Origin: Hyphomicrobiales bacterium
GTDB lineage: Bacteria > Pseudomonadota > Alphaproteobacteria > Rhizobiales > Rhizobiaceae
Direction: 5' to 3'
Assembly: GCA_900472625.1 (NCBI GenBank)
Contig: UCIT01000002.1
Span: 1-64,000 of the forward strand
Length of the DNA: 64,000 bases
The notes below the pieces were generated by a model that ran no database searches, was not told the origin of the DNA, and saw only the letters and a program-made list of their open reading frames with translations. A program made the position numbers and the translations under genes. Below, piece after piece: positions 8,567-16,838 of this stretch. Each line of letters starts with the position of its first letter. Position 1 is the first letter of the stretch.

Positions 8567-9079
8567 ATGACCGTCGACTTTTCCCTTCGCCGCCCGGCCT
8601 TCGTCTATTCGATCCTGATGGCCCTTGGCATGGCTGTCGTCATCGGCTCGGCGCTCGGCTTCCAGTATATCGGCGGCTACATTCCCTGCGAGCTCTGCCT
8701 GATGCAGCGCCAGCCCTATTATTACGGCATCCCGCTGGTCATCATCGGCGCCATCACCTCCGCGCTCGGCCTGCCGAACTGGATCGGCCGCACCTTCCTG
8801 CTTGCAGGAGGTCTGCTGATGGTCGTCGGATCAGGCATCGGCGTCTATCACGCCGGCGTGGAATGGCATTTCTGGGCCGGCCCCAGCGCCTGCTCGACCA
8901 GCGCCAGCAGCATGACGCAGGATGCCGGCAATCTGCTCACCGAGCTCAACACCATCAAGGGCCCGTCCTGCACCGAAGCGGCGCTGCGCGTGGCCGGCCT
9001 GTCGATGGCCGGCTGGAACGTCATCGCCAGCCTCATCCTCGCAGCCTTCGCCTTCATCGGCGTGCGCAAGTCGGCGTAA
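8567..9079 (+). CDS. dsbB: disulfide bond formation protein B
   Basis: A 170-residue, four-helix inner-membrane quinone reductase that reoxidises the periplasmic thiol oxidase DsbA. The first redox pair is C41-C44 in CELC, immediately followed by the quinone-contacting MQRQPYYYG segment. The second periplasmic pair is probably C109 and C135. The ATG at 8567 is chosen because residues from MTVDFSLRRPAF give a normal DsbB N-terminus; the frame is open further upstream but that part overlaps the VTT gene. GGAG lies 8 bp upstream. Confidence 0.92.
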   Translation: MTVDFSLRRPAFVYSILMALGMAVVIGSALGFQYIGGYIPCELCLMQRQPYYYGIPLVIIGAITSALGLPNWIGRTFLLAGGLLMVVGSGIGVYHAGVEWHFWAGPSACSTSASSMTQDAGNLLTELNTIKGPSCTEAALRVAGLSMAGWNVIASLILAAFAFIGVRKSA

Positions 9080-9119
9080 TCAGGCCAACAAACTCGAAGC
9101 TGGTCCTGGTCGGAAACGG

Positions 9120-9677
9120 TCAGGGCTGCAGTTCGCTATCCCAGTAGAGATAGTCGAGCCAGCTGTCGTGCAGGTAGTTCGGCGGGAAGAGCCGGCCATT
9201 GTTGTGCAGGTCCTGCACGGTCGGCTGATACGGCTTCTGATGCGGGAACATGCCTGCCTGCTTCGGTAGCTTGCTGCCCTTCCTGAGATTGCACGGAGAG
9301 CAGGCGGCCACCACGTTCTGCCAGGTCGTCTCGCCGCCATGGGCGCGCGGGATGACGTGGTCGAAGGTCAGATCCTCGTGCTGGCCGCAATACTGGCACT
9401 CGAACTTGTCCCTGAGGAACACGTTGAAGCGGGTGAAAGCCGGGTTGCGCGAAGGCTGCACGTAGGTCTTGAGGCACACGACACTCGGAAGACGCATCGA
9501 AAAGCTCGGAGAAGAGACCGAATGCTCGTATTCCGCGATGATGTTCACACGGTCAAGAAAGACCGCCTTGATCGCGTCCTGCCAGGACCATAGCGACAAG
9601 GGGTAATAGCTCAGCGGCCTGTAGTCAGCGTTCAGAACGAGCGCTGGCAGGGCCTGAGGGGAAACGGCAATCGTCAA
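9120..9677 (-). CDS. HNH endonuclease
   Basis: A 185-residue protein with a zinc-finger HNH domain. C94 and C97 (CQYC), the HNH histidine in FDHVIPRAHGG (H107), and C126 and C129 (CSPCN) are all intact. It is the HNH_5 type common in alphaproteobacteria, of unknown biological role. It is not linked to a methylase or phage genes here, so restriction is not suggested. The start is TTG at 9677, supported by CAGGAG about 7 bp upstream and by the conserved N-terminus MTIAVSPQALPALVLNADY. Confidence 0.88.
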   Translation of the reverse strand: MTIAVSPQALPALVLNADYRPLSYYPLSLWSWQDAIKAVFLDRVNIIAEYEHSVSSPSFSMRLPSVVCLKTYVQPSRNPAFTRFNVFLRDKFECQYCGQHEDLTFDHVIPRAHGGETTWQNVVAACSPCNLRKGSKLPKQAGMFPHQKPYQPTVQDLHNNGRLFPPNYLHDSWLDYLYWDSELQP

Positions 9678-9724
9678 GGCACTCTCCTGATCGATTCGGC
9701 ATCTGCACTCTTATATTAGGCCGG

Positions 9725-9772
9725 TTGTGACGGCATTGTGAAGTCCAATAAATTCAAGCAGGACCGTCACAA
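9725..9772. promoter_or_regulatory. spaced inverted repeat between the HNH and alkA genes
   Basis: TTGTGACGG (9725-9733) and CCGTCACAA (9764-9772) are perfect 9-bp inverted copies separated by 30 bp. A further TTGTGA lies at 9737-9742. The region is upstream of the HNH gene and downstream of alkA, so a regulatory site for the HNH gene is plausible. There is no U-rich tract to make it a terminator. Confidence 0.4.
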
Positions 9773-9788
9773 TATCGAGTGTTGCAGT

Positions 9789-10433
9789 TCAGGCCACCGG
9801 CAGCAAGCCGCGTCCGAGCTTTACGGCATAATACGCCCAGAAAAGCCGCGCGGCGACCGATCTCCACGGCGACCAGTTCTCGGCCAGCAAGGCGAGCGTC
9901 TTTGCGCCCGGCCGCTCGGAAAGGCCGAAAGCCGCGGCGACCGCGTTCTGCAGGGCGACGTCTCCCGCTGGGAAGACATCGGCATGACCGCCGCAGAACA
10001 TCAGGTAGACCTCCGCGGTCCACGGCCCGACGCCCTTCAGCGCCGTCAACGCGGAGAGGGCTTCGGCCGGCGGCAGCTGAGACAGCGCCGAAAGGTCGAG
10101 CGCGCCTGAAGCGGCGGCCTCGGCGATCCGCGTCAGCGTCTCGGCCTTCGCCCTCGACAGGCCGAACTCGCGCCAGGCGTCGGAATGCAGCGCCGCGTAT
10201 CCCTCCGCCGTCAGCAATGCCCCCTCAGGCCGCATCCGCCGCCAGATCGCCTCGGCGCTCGCCCGCGACACCATCTGCGACACGATGATGTGGGCCAGCC
10301 CCTCGAAGCCGGGCTCCCGCAGTCTCAGCGGCAGTACACCGGCATCGGCTGCGATATCGGCCAGACGCGGGTCGAGCACCAACAGCTGCGCCAGCCCCTC
10401 CCTCACGTCGTCGTCGTTGCGAATGATCTGCAC
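9789..10433 (-). CDS. DNA-3-methyladenine glycosylase II (AlkA-like)
   Basis: A base-excision repair glycosylase of the HhH-GPD superfamily. The helix-hairpin-helix LKGVGPWTAEVYLMF is at residues 132-146 and the catalytic aspartate is D158 (FPAGDVALQ). It removes alkylated purines from DNA. I chose the GTG at 10433 (214 residues) because homologues begin near MQIIRNDDDVREGL, AGGAAGC precedes it, and this avoids overlap with gluQRS. An in-frame ATG at 10475 would add 14 residues and overlap the divergent gluQRS start codon. Confidence 0.88.
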   Translation of the reverse strand: MQIIRNDDDVREGLAQLLVLDPRLADIAADAGVLPLRLREPGFEGLAHIIVSQMVSRASAEAIWRRMRPEGALLTAEGYAALHSDAWREFGLSRAKAETLTRIAEAAASGALDLSALSQLPPAEALSALTALKGVGPWTAEVYLMFCGGHADVFPAGDVALQNAVAAAFGLSERPGAKTLALLAENWSPWRSVAARLFWAYYAVKLGRGLLPVA

Positions 10434-10473
10434 GCTTCCTCGCGATCTCGTAAAATCCGTGGCAGAAGAAAGC

Positions 10474-11346
10474 ATGATCGCGATTCCCCGTCAAAAGCCC
10501 GTCTTCCGTTTTGCCCCGAGCCCGAACGGCCCGCTGCATCTCGGCCATGCGCTCTCGGCTTTCCTGAACCGCGACATGGCACAGGCGGCGGGCGGTCGTT
10601 TGCTGCTGCGCATCGAAGACATAGATCTCACCCGTTGCACACCCGAATTCGAGCAGGGCATCTATACCGATCTCGAATGGTTGGGCATCGCCTGGGAGAC
10701 GCCGGTGCGCCGGCAGTCCGATCATTTCGCCGAATACCAGGCGGCGTTGACGACGCTGATCGATCGCGGCCTGGCCTATCCGGCCTTCCTCACGCGCGGC
10801 GAGGTGAAGGCTCGCGTCGCGGCAGCCGGCGATCCGTGGCCGCGCGATCCGGACGGTTCGCCGCTCTATCCGCCGGACGACCGCGAACGATCGGAACACG
10901 AAAGGCAGGCAATGCTGGCATCCGGCATCCGGCACGCCTGGCGATTGGATATGATGAAAGCGCTCGATTTCATCGGCGAGCCGCTGTTCTGGGAGGAGTC
11001 CGGCGACGGCGAGACGGGCCGGATTGCCGCCGATGCCGCGCGCTGGGGCGACGTCATCCTCTCGCGCTCGGATGCGCCGTCCAGCTATCATCTCTCCGTC
11101 GTCATCGACGATGCCCTGCAGGGCGTCAGCCATGTCGTGCGCGGACTCGACCTCTACCATGCTACGGCGGTTCACCGCGTCCTGCAGACGCTGCTCGACC
11201 TTCCCGCCCCCATCCACCACCATCACCGGCTGATCACGGATGCCGACGGCCGCAAGCTGTCGAAGAGCAACGGCGATACCGGGCTCGCGGACTTAAGAGC
11301 CGGTGGCGTCACGGCGGACGACATCCGCCACCTTCTCGGCCTTTAG
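10474..11346 (+). CDS. gluQ: tRNA glutamyl-Q(34) synthetase GluQRS
   Basis: A 290-residue truncated glutamyl-tRNA synthetase paralogue that attaches glutamate to queuosine at position 34 of tRNA-Asp. The class I signatures are HLGH (residues 22-25, after FRFAPSPNGP) and KLSKS (about 261-265); there is no anticodon-binding domain, as expected. The cysteines that bind zinc in the E. coli enzyme are absent from the equivalent region (YPAFLTRGEVKA). The ATG at 10474 fits the conserved N-terminus. The 3' end overlaps the convergent YihY gene by 54 bp. Confidence 0.9.
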   Translation: MIAIPRQKPVFRFAPSPNGPLHLGHALSAFLNRDMAQAAGGRLLLRIEDIDLTRCTPEFEQGIYTDLEWLGIAWETPVRRQSDHFAEYQAALTTLIDRGLAYPAFLTRGEVKARVAAAGDPWPRDPDGSPLYPPDDRERSEHERQAMLASGIRHAWRLDMMKALDFIGEPLFWEESGDGETGRIAADAARWGDVILSRSDAPSSYHLSVVIDDALQGVSHVVRGLDLYHATAVHRVLQTLLDLPAPIHHHHRLITDADGRKLSKSNGDTGLADLRAGGVTADDIRHLLGL

Positions 11347-12225
11347 TGGCTCCTGCCCCTGACCGCTGAGGAAATTGTGCGAGAAGATCGCCCGCACCCG
11401 GAACTTCAGCAGCGCGGCGTTGAGCTCGGCGCCGATGATGAAGATCACCCCCACCATGTAGAGAAAAATCAGCACGATCATCACCGACGCCAGGCCGGCA
11501 TAGGTGGCGGCGTAGTTGGCGAAGGTTGCCAGGTAATAGGCGAAGATGACGGCGCCGGCGAACCACAGGATCAACGTCAACAGCACGCCCGGCACGACAT
11601 CGGACACCCGGCGCCGCCCTGCCGGCAGCCAGAGATGCACCACCAGCAGGCCCACCGTCAGCACGAACAGCGTGCCGTAGATACGCCAGTCGAACACCAC
11701 GTCGAGCGTGTCGGCAAACAGCGGAAACCACTGCCGGGCATAATCGAGCGCCAGCGGCACGGCGACGAGCATGATGCTGATCGCCGCGAAGATCGTGACC
11801 GCGATCAGCACGAAGCCGAGGCTGGCGAGGCGGGTGAAATACCACGGCCGCGTCTCCTGCACCCGGTAGGCACGGTTGAGCGAGATGCGCAGCGCCTCGA
11901 CGCCGTTGGAGGCGAAGTAGGCCGCCGCCAGCACCGAGATGGTCAAGAGACCGCCGCGCGGCACGGTCAGCACCTGCAGCACCTGGTCGGCCAGCGGCTT
12001 GGCGATCGCTTCCGGCCATGTGTCGAACACGAGATGAACGGCCGTCGAGGAGAACTGGTCGGCGCCGAGGAAATTGGCAAGCGCGGTGCCGAAGATCAGA
12101 AACGGGAACACGGCGAGCAGGCTGGACAGCGCGACATGGCTCGCCATCGCGAAGCCGTCATCTTCGAGGAAATGCCAGATCGCGTCGTAGGCCACATCGT
12201 ATAAGATGCGAAAGAGTTTCGGCAT
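11293..12225 (-). CDS. YihY/virulence factor BrkB family membrane protein
   Basis: An integral membrane protein of about 310 residues with roughly six hydrophobic segments. It carries the BrkB/YihY signatures (ISVLAAAYFASNGVEALRIS; YLATFANYAATYAGLASVM; FIIGAELNAALL). Despite historical RNase BN labels, its biochemical role is unknown. I prefer the ATG at 12225 (GGGAG 6-7 bp upstream) over the ATG at 12240, where GAGGA abuts the start codon. The C-terminal coding region overlaps the end of gluQRS on the other strand. Confidence 0.88.
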   Translation of the reverse strand: MPKLFRILYDVAYDAIWHFLEDDGFAMASHVALSSLLAVFPFLIFGTALANFLGADQFSSTAVHLVFDTWPEAIAKPLADQVLQVLTVPRGGLLTISVLAAAYFASNGVEALRISLNRAYRVQETRPWYFTRLASLGFVLIAVTIFAAISIMLVAVPLALDYARQWFPLFADTLDVVFDWRIYGTLFVLTVGLLVVHLWLPAGRRRVSDVVPGVLLTLILWFAGAVIFAYYLATFANYAATYAGLASVMIVLIFLYMVGVIFIIGAELNAALLKFRVRAIFSHNFLSGQGQEPLKAEKVADVVRRDATGS

Positions 12226-12302
12226 TCCTGCTCCCGGCATTCCTCATTGTGTCGCCCGTTCGAATATGGGAAACGAGTCCTAGTTTGTACAGGAATCATT
12301 CC

Positions 12303-13136
12303 ATGTCGGATCAACGCACTGTGATCATTACCGGATGTTCGTCCGGTATCGGCGCCTACTGTGCCCGTGCGTTGAAGGCCGATGGCTGGCGCGTCTTCGC
12401 CACCGTCCGCAAGTTCGAGGATCTGGCCTCGCTCGAAGCCGACGGCATCGAAGCCTTCCGCATGGATTACAACAGCACCGATTCGATCGCCGATTTCGTG
12501 CGCGACGTCACGCAGGCAAGCGGCGGGCGCATCGACGCGCTGTTTAACAACGGCGCCTATGGCCAGCCCGGCGCCGTCGAGGACCTCAAGACCGACGTGT
12601 TGCGCGAACAGTTCGAGACCAATTTCTTCGGCTGGCACGAGCTGACGCGGCAGATCATCCCGTTGATGCGCAAGCGCCGCCAGGGCCGCATTGTCCAGTG
12701 CTCGTCGATATTGGGCGTCGTGCCCTATCGCTTTCGCGGCGCCTACAACGCCTCCAAGTTCGCGCTTGAGGGGCTGAGCATCACCATGCGCATGGAGCTC
12801 GAAGGCAGCGGCATCCATGTCAGCCTGATCGAACCCGGCCCGATCTCGTCGCGCTTCGTCGCCACCTCTCTCGCCAAGATCAATGAGCACATCGACGTCA
12901 GGGGCTCGGCGCACGCCACGGAATACCGCCGCCAGCTCGCCCGCCTCGACGGCTCCGGCGGCCCCAACCGCCACAAGCTCGAACCCGATGCCGTCTACGA
13001 CGTGCTGAAGCATGCATTGAACGCGCCGCGCCCGCGACCACATTACCCAGTGACCCGGCCGGCCAGGCAGGGCATGCTCCTGAAGAAGCTGCTGCCTGCG
13101 GACCTCTTCTACCGTCTGATACGCAGGTTCGACTGA
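12303..13136 (+). CDS. short-chain dehydrogenase/reductase
   Basis: A 277-residue classical SDR. The NAD(P)-binding motif is TGCSSGIG (about residues 10-17), followed by NNGAYG and the catalytic Y-x-x-x-K in YNASKFALEG. The C-terminal extension (PHYPVTRPARQGMLLKK) is typical of the sub-group resembling 17-beta-hydroxysteroid-like dehydrogenases. The substrate is unknown. It starts 62-77 bp from the divergent YihY gene and ends 15 bp before the next small membrane-protein gene, with which it may be co-transcribed. Confidence 0.9.
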   Translation: MSDQRTVIITGCSSGIGAYCARALKADGWRVFATVRKFEDLASLEADGIEAFRMDYNSTDSIADFVRDVTQASGGRIDALFNNGAYGQPGAVEDLKTDVLREQFETNFFGWHELTRQIIPLMRKRRQGRIVQCSSILGVVPYRFRGAYNASKFALEGLSITMRMELEGSGIHVSLIEPGPISSRFVATSLAKINEHIDVRGSAHATEYRRQLARLDGSGGPNRHKLEPDAVYDVLKHALNAPRPRPHYPVTRPARQGMLLKKLLPADLFYRLIRRFD

Positions 13137-13151
13137 GGAGGAGGAAACCGA

Positions 13152-13355
13152 ATGTCTACTGTCGTCTACGTGGCCGCCATCATCGTCATGGGCCTTGTCG
13201 CCATCGTTCTCGTGCGCGGCCTGTTCAACATGATGAAGGGCGGCGATGCCAATCTGTCCAACAAGCTGATGCAGTTGCGCGTGCTGCTGCAGGCCGTCGC
13301 GGTGCTGCTGATCATGCTGACGCTGTGGCTGACCGGCGGCGGTCGCCCAACCTGA
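13152..13355 (+). CDS. small two-helix membrane protein, HIG1-like
   Basis: A 67-residue protein with two hydrophobic helices (residues 3-24 and 43-62) joined by a polar loop (MMKGGDANLSNKLMQLRVLLQ). This is the pattern of bacterial HIG1/twin-transmembrane proteins, whose mitochondrial relatives associate with respiratory supercomplexes; that function is not shown here. GAGGAGGAAACCG precedes the ATG, a strong Shine-Dalgarno. It sits between the SDR and the adenosyltransferase gene with short gaps. Confidence 0.8.
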   Translation: MSTVVYVAAIIVMGLVAIVLVRGLFNMMKGGDANLSNKLMQLRVLLQAVAVLLIMLTLWLTGGGRPT

Positions 13356-13380
13356 CGGCCGCACAAGAGGAGAAACCGAG

Positions 13381-13959
13381 ATGGTCAAGCTCAACAAGAT
13401 CTACACCAAGACCGGCGACGACGGCACGACCGCGCTGGTCTCCGGCCCGCGCCGGCTGAAGGACGACCTTCGCGTCGAGGCCTACGGCACCATCGACGAG
13501 GCCAATTCGGCGATCGGCATCGCGAGGCTGCACATGCAGGGCATGCCCGAGCTCGACGCCATGCTGATGCTGATCCAGAACGACCTCTTCGATCTCGGCG
13601 CCGATCTCGCCACGCCCGACACCGGCGAAACACCGGAATACGAGCCGCTGCGCATCATCGAGACCCAGGTGGACCGCATCGAGAGCGACATCGACAGGCT
13701 GAACGCCGATCTGCAGCCGCTGAAATCCTTCGTGCTGCCCGGCGGCCACTCCGCCGCCGCCCATTTGCATCTGGCCCGCACCATCACCCGCCGCGCCGAG
13801 CGGCTGATGGTGACGCTTGGTTGCAGCGACGGCGAGATCGTCAGCCCGGCCGCGCTCAAATACGTCAACCGCCTGTCGGATTTCCTGTTCGTCGCCGCCC
13901 GCCACGCCAATGATCGCGGCCATGCGGATGTGCTTTGGGTTCCCGGCAAGAACCGCTAG
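13381..13959 (+). CDS. corrinoid adenosyltransferase, PduO type
   Basis: A 192-residue ATP:cob(I)alamin adenosyltransferase making coenzyme B12. The N-terminal ATP-binding motif TKTGDDGTTALVSGPR (residues 8-23), EAYGTIDEANS, and the C-terminal RRAERLMV helix are all present and are the hallmarks of the PduO/MMAB trimer family. GAGGAGAAACCGAG precedes the ATG. No cobalamin riboswitch was found upstream, and the gene appears to belong to a short plus-strand group with the HIG1-like and rhomboid genes. Confidence 0.93.
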   Translation: MVKLNKIYTKTGDDGTTALVSGPRRLKDDLRVEAYGTIDEANSAIGIARLHMQGMPELDAMLMLIQNDLFDLGADLATPDTGETPEYEPLRIIETQVDRIESDIDRLNADLQPLKSFVLPGGHSAAAHLHLARTITRRAERLMVTLGCSDGEIVSPAALKYVNRLSDFLFVAARHANDRGHADVLWVPGKNR

Positions 13960-13995
13960 CGTCGACAGCAACACCATCAGCCCCGCCGGAGCCTC

Positions 13996-14781
13996 ATGTT
14001 CATACCGCTGCACGATGCCAACACGCTGAAGCACATCAAGCTGCAGTGGGTCACCATGGGGCTGATCGCGGTCAACGTTATTGTCTGGCTGTTCACCGGC
14101 GTCATCGCCACCGAGGAGGTCGCGCAGGCGGCGTTTGTCGGCCTCGGCTATATCCCCGCCGTCGCCTTCCACTACGCCCATCTCGAACCGGCGCTGGCCT
14201 ATACGCCGGAGCCGCTGACCTATGTCAGCTATGCCTTCGTCCACTCCGGCTTCTGGCACCTCGCGACCAACATGCTGTTCCTCTGGGTGTTCGGCGACAA
14301 TGTCGAGGATGCGCTCGGCCATGTCCGCTTCCTCGTTTTCTATCTCCTTTGCGCCATCGCGGGCGCCCTCTTCCATGGCCTCGTCGGCATGACGTCGCAG
14401 GCGCCGTTGATCGGCGCCTCGGGCGCGATCGCGGGCGTCGTCGCCGCCTATCTCATGCTGCATCCGCGCGTGAAAATCTGGGTGCTGGTGTTCATGCGCG
14501 TGCCGCTGCCGCTGCCGGCCTTCCTGCCGCTGATCCTGTGGACCGGCCAGCAGTTCGTGATGCTGGCGCTGGAGCCCGACGGCAGCGTCTCCTGGGGCGC
14601 GCATGTCGGCGGCATCGTCGCCGGTGCCATACTTGTCATCATCATGCGCCGTCGCGGCGTGCCGCTGTTCGACAGACAGGTTATCATGCCGAAGGCGGTA
14701 CGCGATCGCGCCACACCCAATCCGGCCATGGTCACCATCCCGGGCCAGCCGCCCCGCCCGCGCCTGCCCTGGGACAAGTGA
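13996..14781 (+). CDS. rhomboid family intramembrane serine protease
   Basis: A 261-residue polytopic protein. The catalytic dyad is S142 in GASGAI and H203 in SWGAHVGG, and the supporting HSGFWHLATNMLFLWVFG segment carries the family histidine and asparagine residues (H83, H88, N92). It cleaves membrane-protein substrates within the bilayer; the substrate is unknown. The cytoplasmic C-terminal tail after the last helix is short and proline-rich. It is the last gene before the etfBA promoter region. Confidence 0.92.
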   Translation: MFIPLHDANTLKHIKLQWVTMGLIAVNVIVWLFTGVIATEEVAQAAFVGLGYIPAVAFHYAHLEPALAYTPEPLTYVSYAFVHSGFWHLATNMLFLWVFGDNVEDALGHVRFLVFYLLCAIAGALFHGLVGMTSQAPLIGASGAIAGVVAAYLMLHPRVKIWVLVFMRVPLPLPAFLPLILWTGQQFVMLALEPDGSVSWGAHVGGIVAGAILVIIMRRRGVPLFDRQVIMPKAVRDRATPNPAMVTIPGQPPRPRLPWDK

Positions 14782-14792
14782 AGCCTCATTTA

Positions 14793-14819
14793 TTGACGTG
14801 AACGTAAAGGTAATATAAT
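14793..14819 (+). promoter_or_regulatory. etfBA promoter region with ACGT-N2-ACGT palindrome
   Basis: TTGACGT-GA-ACGTAAA (14793-14808) is an imperfect inverted repeat with a two-base spacer. TTGACG also fits a -35 box and TATAAT (14814-14819) a -10 box, though 15 bp apart, so an offset -10 is possible. The same 7-2-7 architecture occurs upstream of mdh (63782-63797). From memory it resembles the site of MerR-family LiuR-type regulators of acyl-CoA catabolism; this is inference. Confidence 0.5.
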
Positions 14820-14954
14820 CGGGATGGAATTTGCCTGTCTGCGTCATGGAAGCGTTGTCTTTGGAGGAAAAACGCGTATCCATGTCGCCAATCGACAATC
14901 GGAGCAGCGCGGAAACGCGCATTTTCTTGGCGACAGAGTTGAAGGAAGGACCAC

Positions 14955-15701
14955 ATGAAGATTCTCGTCCCCGTCAAGCGGGTGGTTGACTACAACGTGA
15001 AGATCCGCGTCAAGCCGGATGGCACGGGTGTCGAACTCGCCAACATCAAGATGTCGATGAATCCCTTCGACGAAATCTCGGTGGAAGAGGCGCTTCGCCT
15101 GAAGGAATCAGGCAAGGCCGAGGAAGTGGTCGTCGTTTCGATCGGTCCCGCCAAGGCTGAGGACACGCTGCGCACCGCGCTCGCCATGGGCGCCGATCGC
15201 GCCATCCTGGTCGAGACCGACGACGCCGTCGAGCCGCTCGCCGTCGCCAAGATCCTCAAGGGCATCGTCGATGCCGAACAGCCCGGTCTCGTCATCGTCG
15301 GCAAGCAGGCGATCGACGACGACAGCAACCAGACCGGCCAGATGCTGGCGGCGCTGATGGGGTCCGCCCAGGCCACCTTTGCCTCGAAGATCGAGCTCTC
15401 CGCCGACAAGGCAACCGTCACCCGCGAAGTCGATGGCGGCCTGCAGACGATCGAGATCAAGCTTCCCGCCGTGGTCACCTCGGACCTGCGCCTCAACGAG
15501 CCGCGCTACGCCTCTCTGCCGAACATCATGAAGGCGAAGAAGAAGCCGCTCGACAAGAAGACGCCCGCCGATTTCGGCGTCTCCACCACGCCGAAGCTCA
15601 AGGTCCTGAAGACCGAGGAGCCATCCGGCCGCAAGGCTGGCGTCAAGGTCGCATCCGTCGCCGAGCTTGTCGAAAAGCTCAAGACGTCGGGCGTCCTCTA
15701 A
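14955..15701 (+). CDS. etfB: electron transfer flavoprotein beta subunit
   Basis: A 248-residue small subunit of ETF, which takes electrons from acyl-CoA and other dehydrogenases and passes them via ETF:quinone oxidoreductase to ubiquinone. Family elements include the opening [19 protein letters not shown], the AMP-binding-region residues and [15 protein letters not shown], with the recognition-loop-like [20 protein letters not shown] near residue 185. GAAGGAAGGA precedes the ATG. It lies 24 bp before etfA in an evident operon closed by a terminator at 16667. Confidence 0.97.
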   Translation: MKILVPVKRVVDYNVKIRVKPDGTGVELANIKMSMNPFDEISVEEALRLKESGKAEEVVVVSIGPAKAEDTLRTALAMGADRAILVETDDAVEPLAVAKILKGIVDAEQPGLVIVGKQAIDDDSNQTGQMLAALMGSAQATFASKIELSADKATVTREVDGGLQTIEIKLPAVVTSDLRLNEPRYASLPNIMKAKKKPLDKKTPADFGVSTTPKLKVLKTEEPSGRKAGVKVASVAELVEKLKTSGVL

Positions 15702-15725
15702 AGGTCGAGAAAGGGAAACATCATC

Positions 15726-16655
15726 ATGACCATTCTTCTTCTGGCTGATCACGACAACGCCAGCCTTTCCGACCAGACCGCCAAGACGCTGACCGCAGCC
15801 GCCAAGATCGGCGGCGACGTTCATGTGCTGGTTGCCGGCAAGGGCGCCAAAGCCGCAGCCGACGCCGCAGCCAAGCTCTCTGGCGTCTCCAAGGTCCTGC
15901 TTGCAGAGAGCGACGACCTCGCCAACAATCTCGCCGAGCCGCTCGCCGACCTGATCGTCTCGCTTTCCGGCAGCTACGACACCATCATCTCGGCCGCCAC
16001 CTCGGTCGGCAAAAACGTCCTGCCGCGCGTCGCAGCCCTTCTCGACGTCGCCCAGGTATCCGAGATCATCGAAGTCGTCTCGGCAGATACCTTCAAGCGC
16101 CCGATCTATGCCGGCAACGCCATCCAGACGGTGCAGTCGACCGACGCCAAGAAAGTCATCACCGTGCGCACGGCGTCCTTCGCCGCCGCATCCGAAGGCG
16201 GCTCCGCCTCGGTCGAGACCATCACGGGCGTCGCCAACCCCGGCCTCTCGACCTTCGTCAACGACGCGCTGTCCACCTCGGACCGCCCGGAACTGACATC
16301 GGCCAAGATCATCATCTCCGGTGGCCGCGCGCTCGGCTCGTCCGAAAAGTTCCAGGAAGTCATCCTGCCTGTCGCCGACAAGCTCGGTGCCGCCGTTGGC
16401 GCATCGCGCGCCGCCGTCGATGCCGGCTACGCGCCGAACGATTGGCAGGTCGGGCAAACAGGCAAGGTCGTCGCGCCCGAGCTCTACATCGCCGTGGGCA
16501 TATCGGGCGCCATCCAGCACCTCGCCGGCATGAAGGATAGCAAGGTCATCGTCGCCATCAACAAGGACGAGGAAGCGCCGATCTTCCAGGTCGCCGATTT
16601 CGGCCTCGTCGGCGATCTCTTCGATATCCTGCCGGAACTGCAGAAGGCTTTGTGA
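15726..16655 (+). CDS. etfA: electron transfer flavoprotein alpha subunit
   Basis: A 309-residue FAD-binding subunit of the ETF heterodimer. The C-terminal FAD domain shows the signatures [36 protein letters not shown], and [21 protein letters not shown] followed by [21 protein letters not shown]. Length and order are normal. GAGAAAGGGAAAC precedes the ATG. Coupled to etfB; two terminator-like hairpins follow before the next gene. Confidence 0.97.
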   Translation: MTILLLADHDNASLSDQTAKTLTAAAKIGGDVHVLVAGKGAKAAADAAAKLSGVSKVLLAESDDLANNLAEPLADLIVSLSGSYDTIISAATSVGKNVLPRVAALLDVAQVSEIIEVVSADTFKRPIYAGNAIQTVQSTDAKKVITVRTASFAAASEGGSASVETITGVANPGLSTFVNDALSTSDRPELTSAKIIISGGRALGSSEKFQEVILPVADKLGAAVGASRAAVDAGYAPNDWQVGQTGKVVAPELYIAVGISGAIQHLAGMKDSKVIVAINKDEEAPIFQVADFGLVGDLFDILPELQKAL

Positions 16656-16666
16656 TTTCAACGATG

Positions 16667-16694
16667 CCCGGTTTCGCCAGCGAGACCGGGTTTT
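16667..16694 (+). terminator. rho-independent terminator after etfA
   Basis: CCCGGTTTCG (16667-16676), loop CCAG, CGAGACCGGG (16681-16690), then TTTT. A 10-bp stem with one G-U pair, 12 bp after the etfA stop. Confidence 0.8.
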
Positions 16695-16762
16695 CGCACG
16701 CGCGGCCCATGTTTCGCACATGCGAGCGACTGGAAAATTATCCTTTTAGGGTCTACTACTGC

Positions 16763-16791
16763 AGCCGGGCGATCTCTCGCCCGGCTTTTTT
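16763..16791 (+). terminator. second rho-independent terminator upstream of the hbd gene
   Basis: AGCCGGGCGA (16763-16772), loop TCTC, TCGCCCGGCT (16777-16786), then five more T residues. A perfect 10-bp stem. It lies 48 bp before the 3-hydroxybutyryl-CoA dehydrogenase start. It may be a back-up terminator for etfBA, or an attenuator if hbd transcription starts before it. Confidence 0.85.
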
Positions 16792-16838
16792 GTTCGGTAT
16801 GGCAGGCGCGGGGGCGAATGCCGCGTAGGGGTTTGGAG

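Noticed and set aside
14846..14989. A 47-codon ORF (MEALSLEEKRVSM...) in the etfBA leader overlapping etfB by 35 bp
   Set aside because: It runs out of frame into etfB, has no known relatives that I recognise, and etfB has its own strong Shine-Dalgarno. It could be a leader peptide but nothing supports this.
15108..16721. Long minus-strand ORF of 537 codons opposite etfBA
   Set aside because: It is the mirror of etfB and etfA in another frame, with Asp/Gly/Arg-rich low-complexity sequence; the plus-strand genes have clear family motifs. The same holds for the long opposite-strand ORFs at 39250-40362, 41606-43237, 44405-47941 and 56113-60234.
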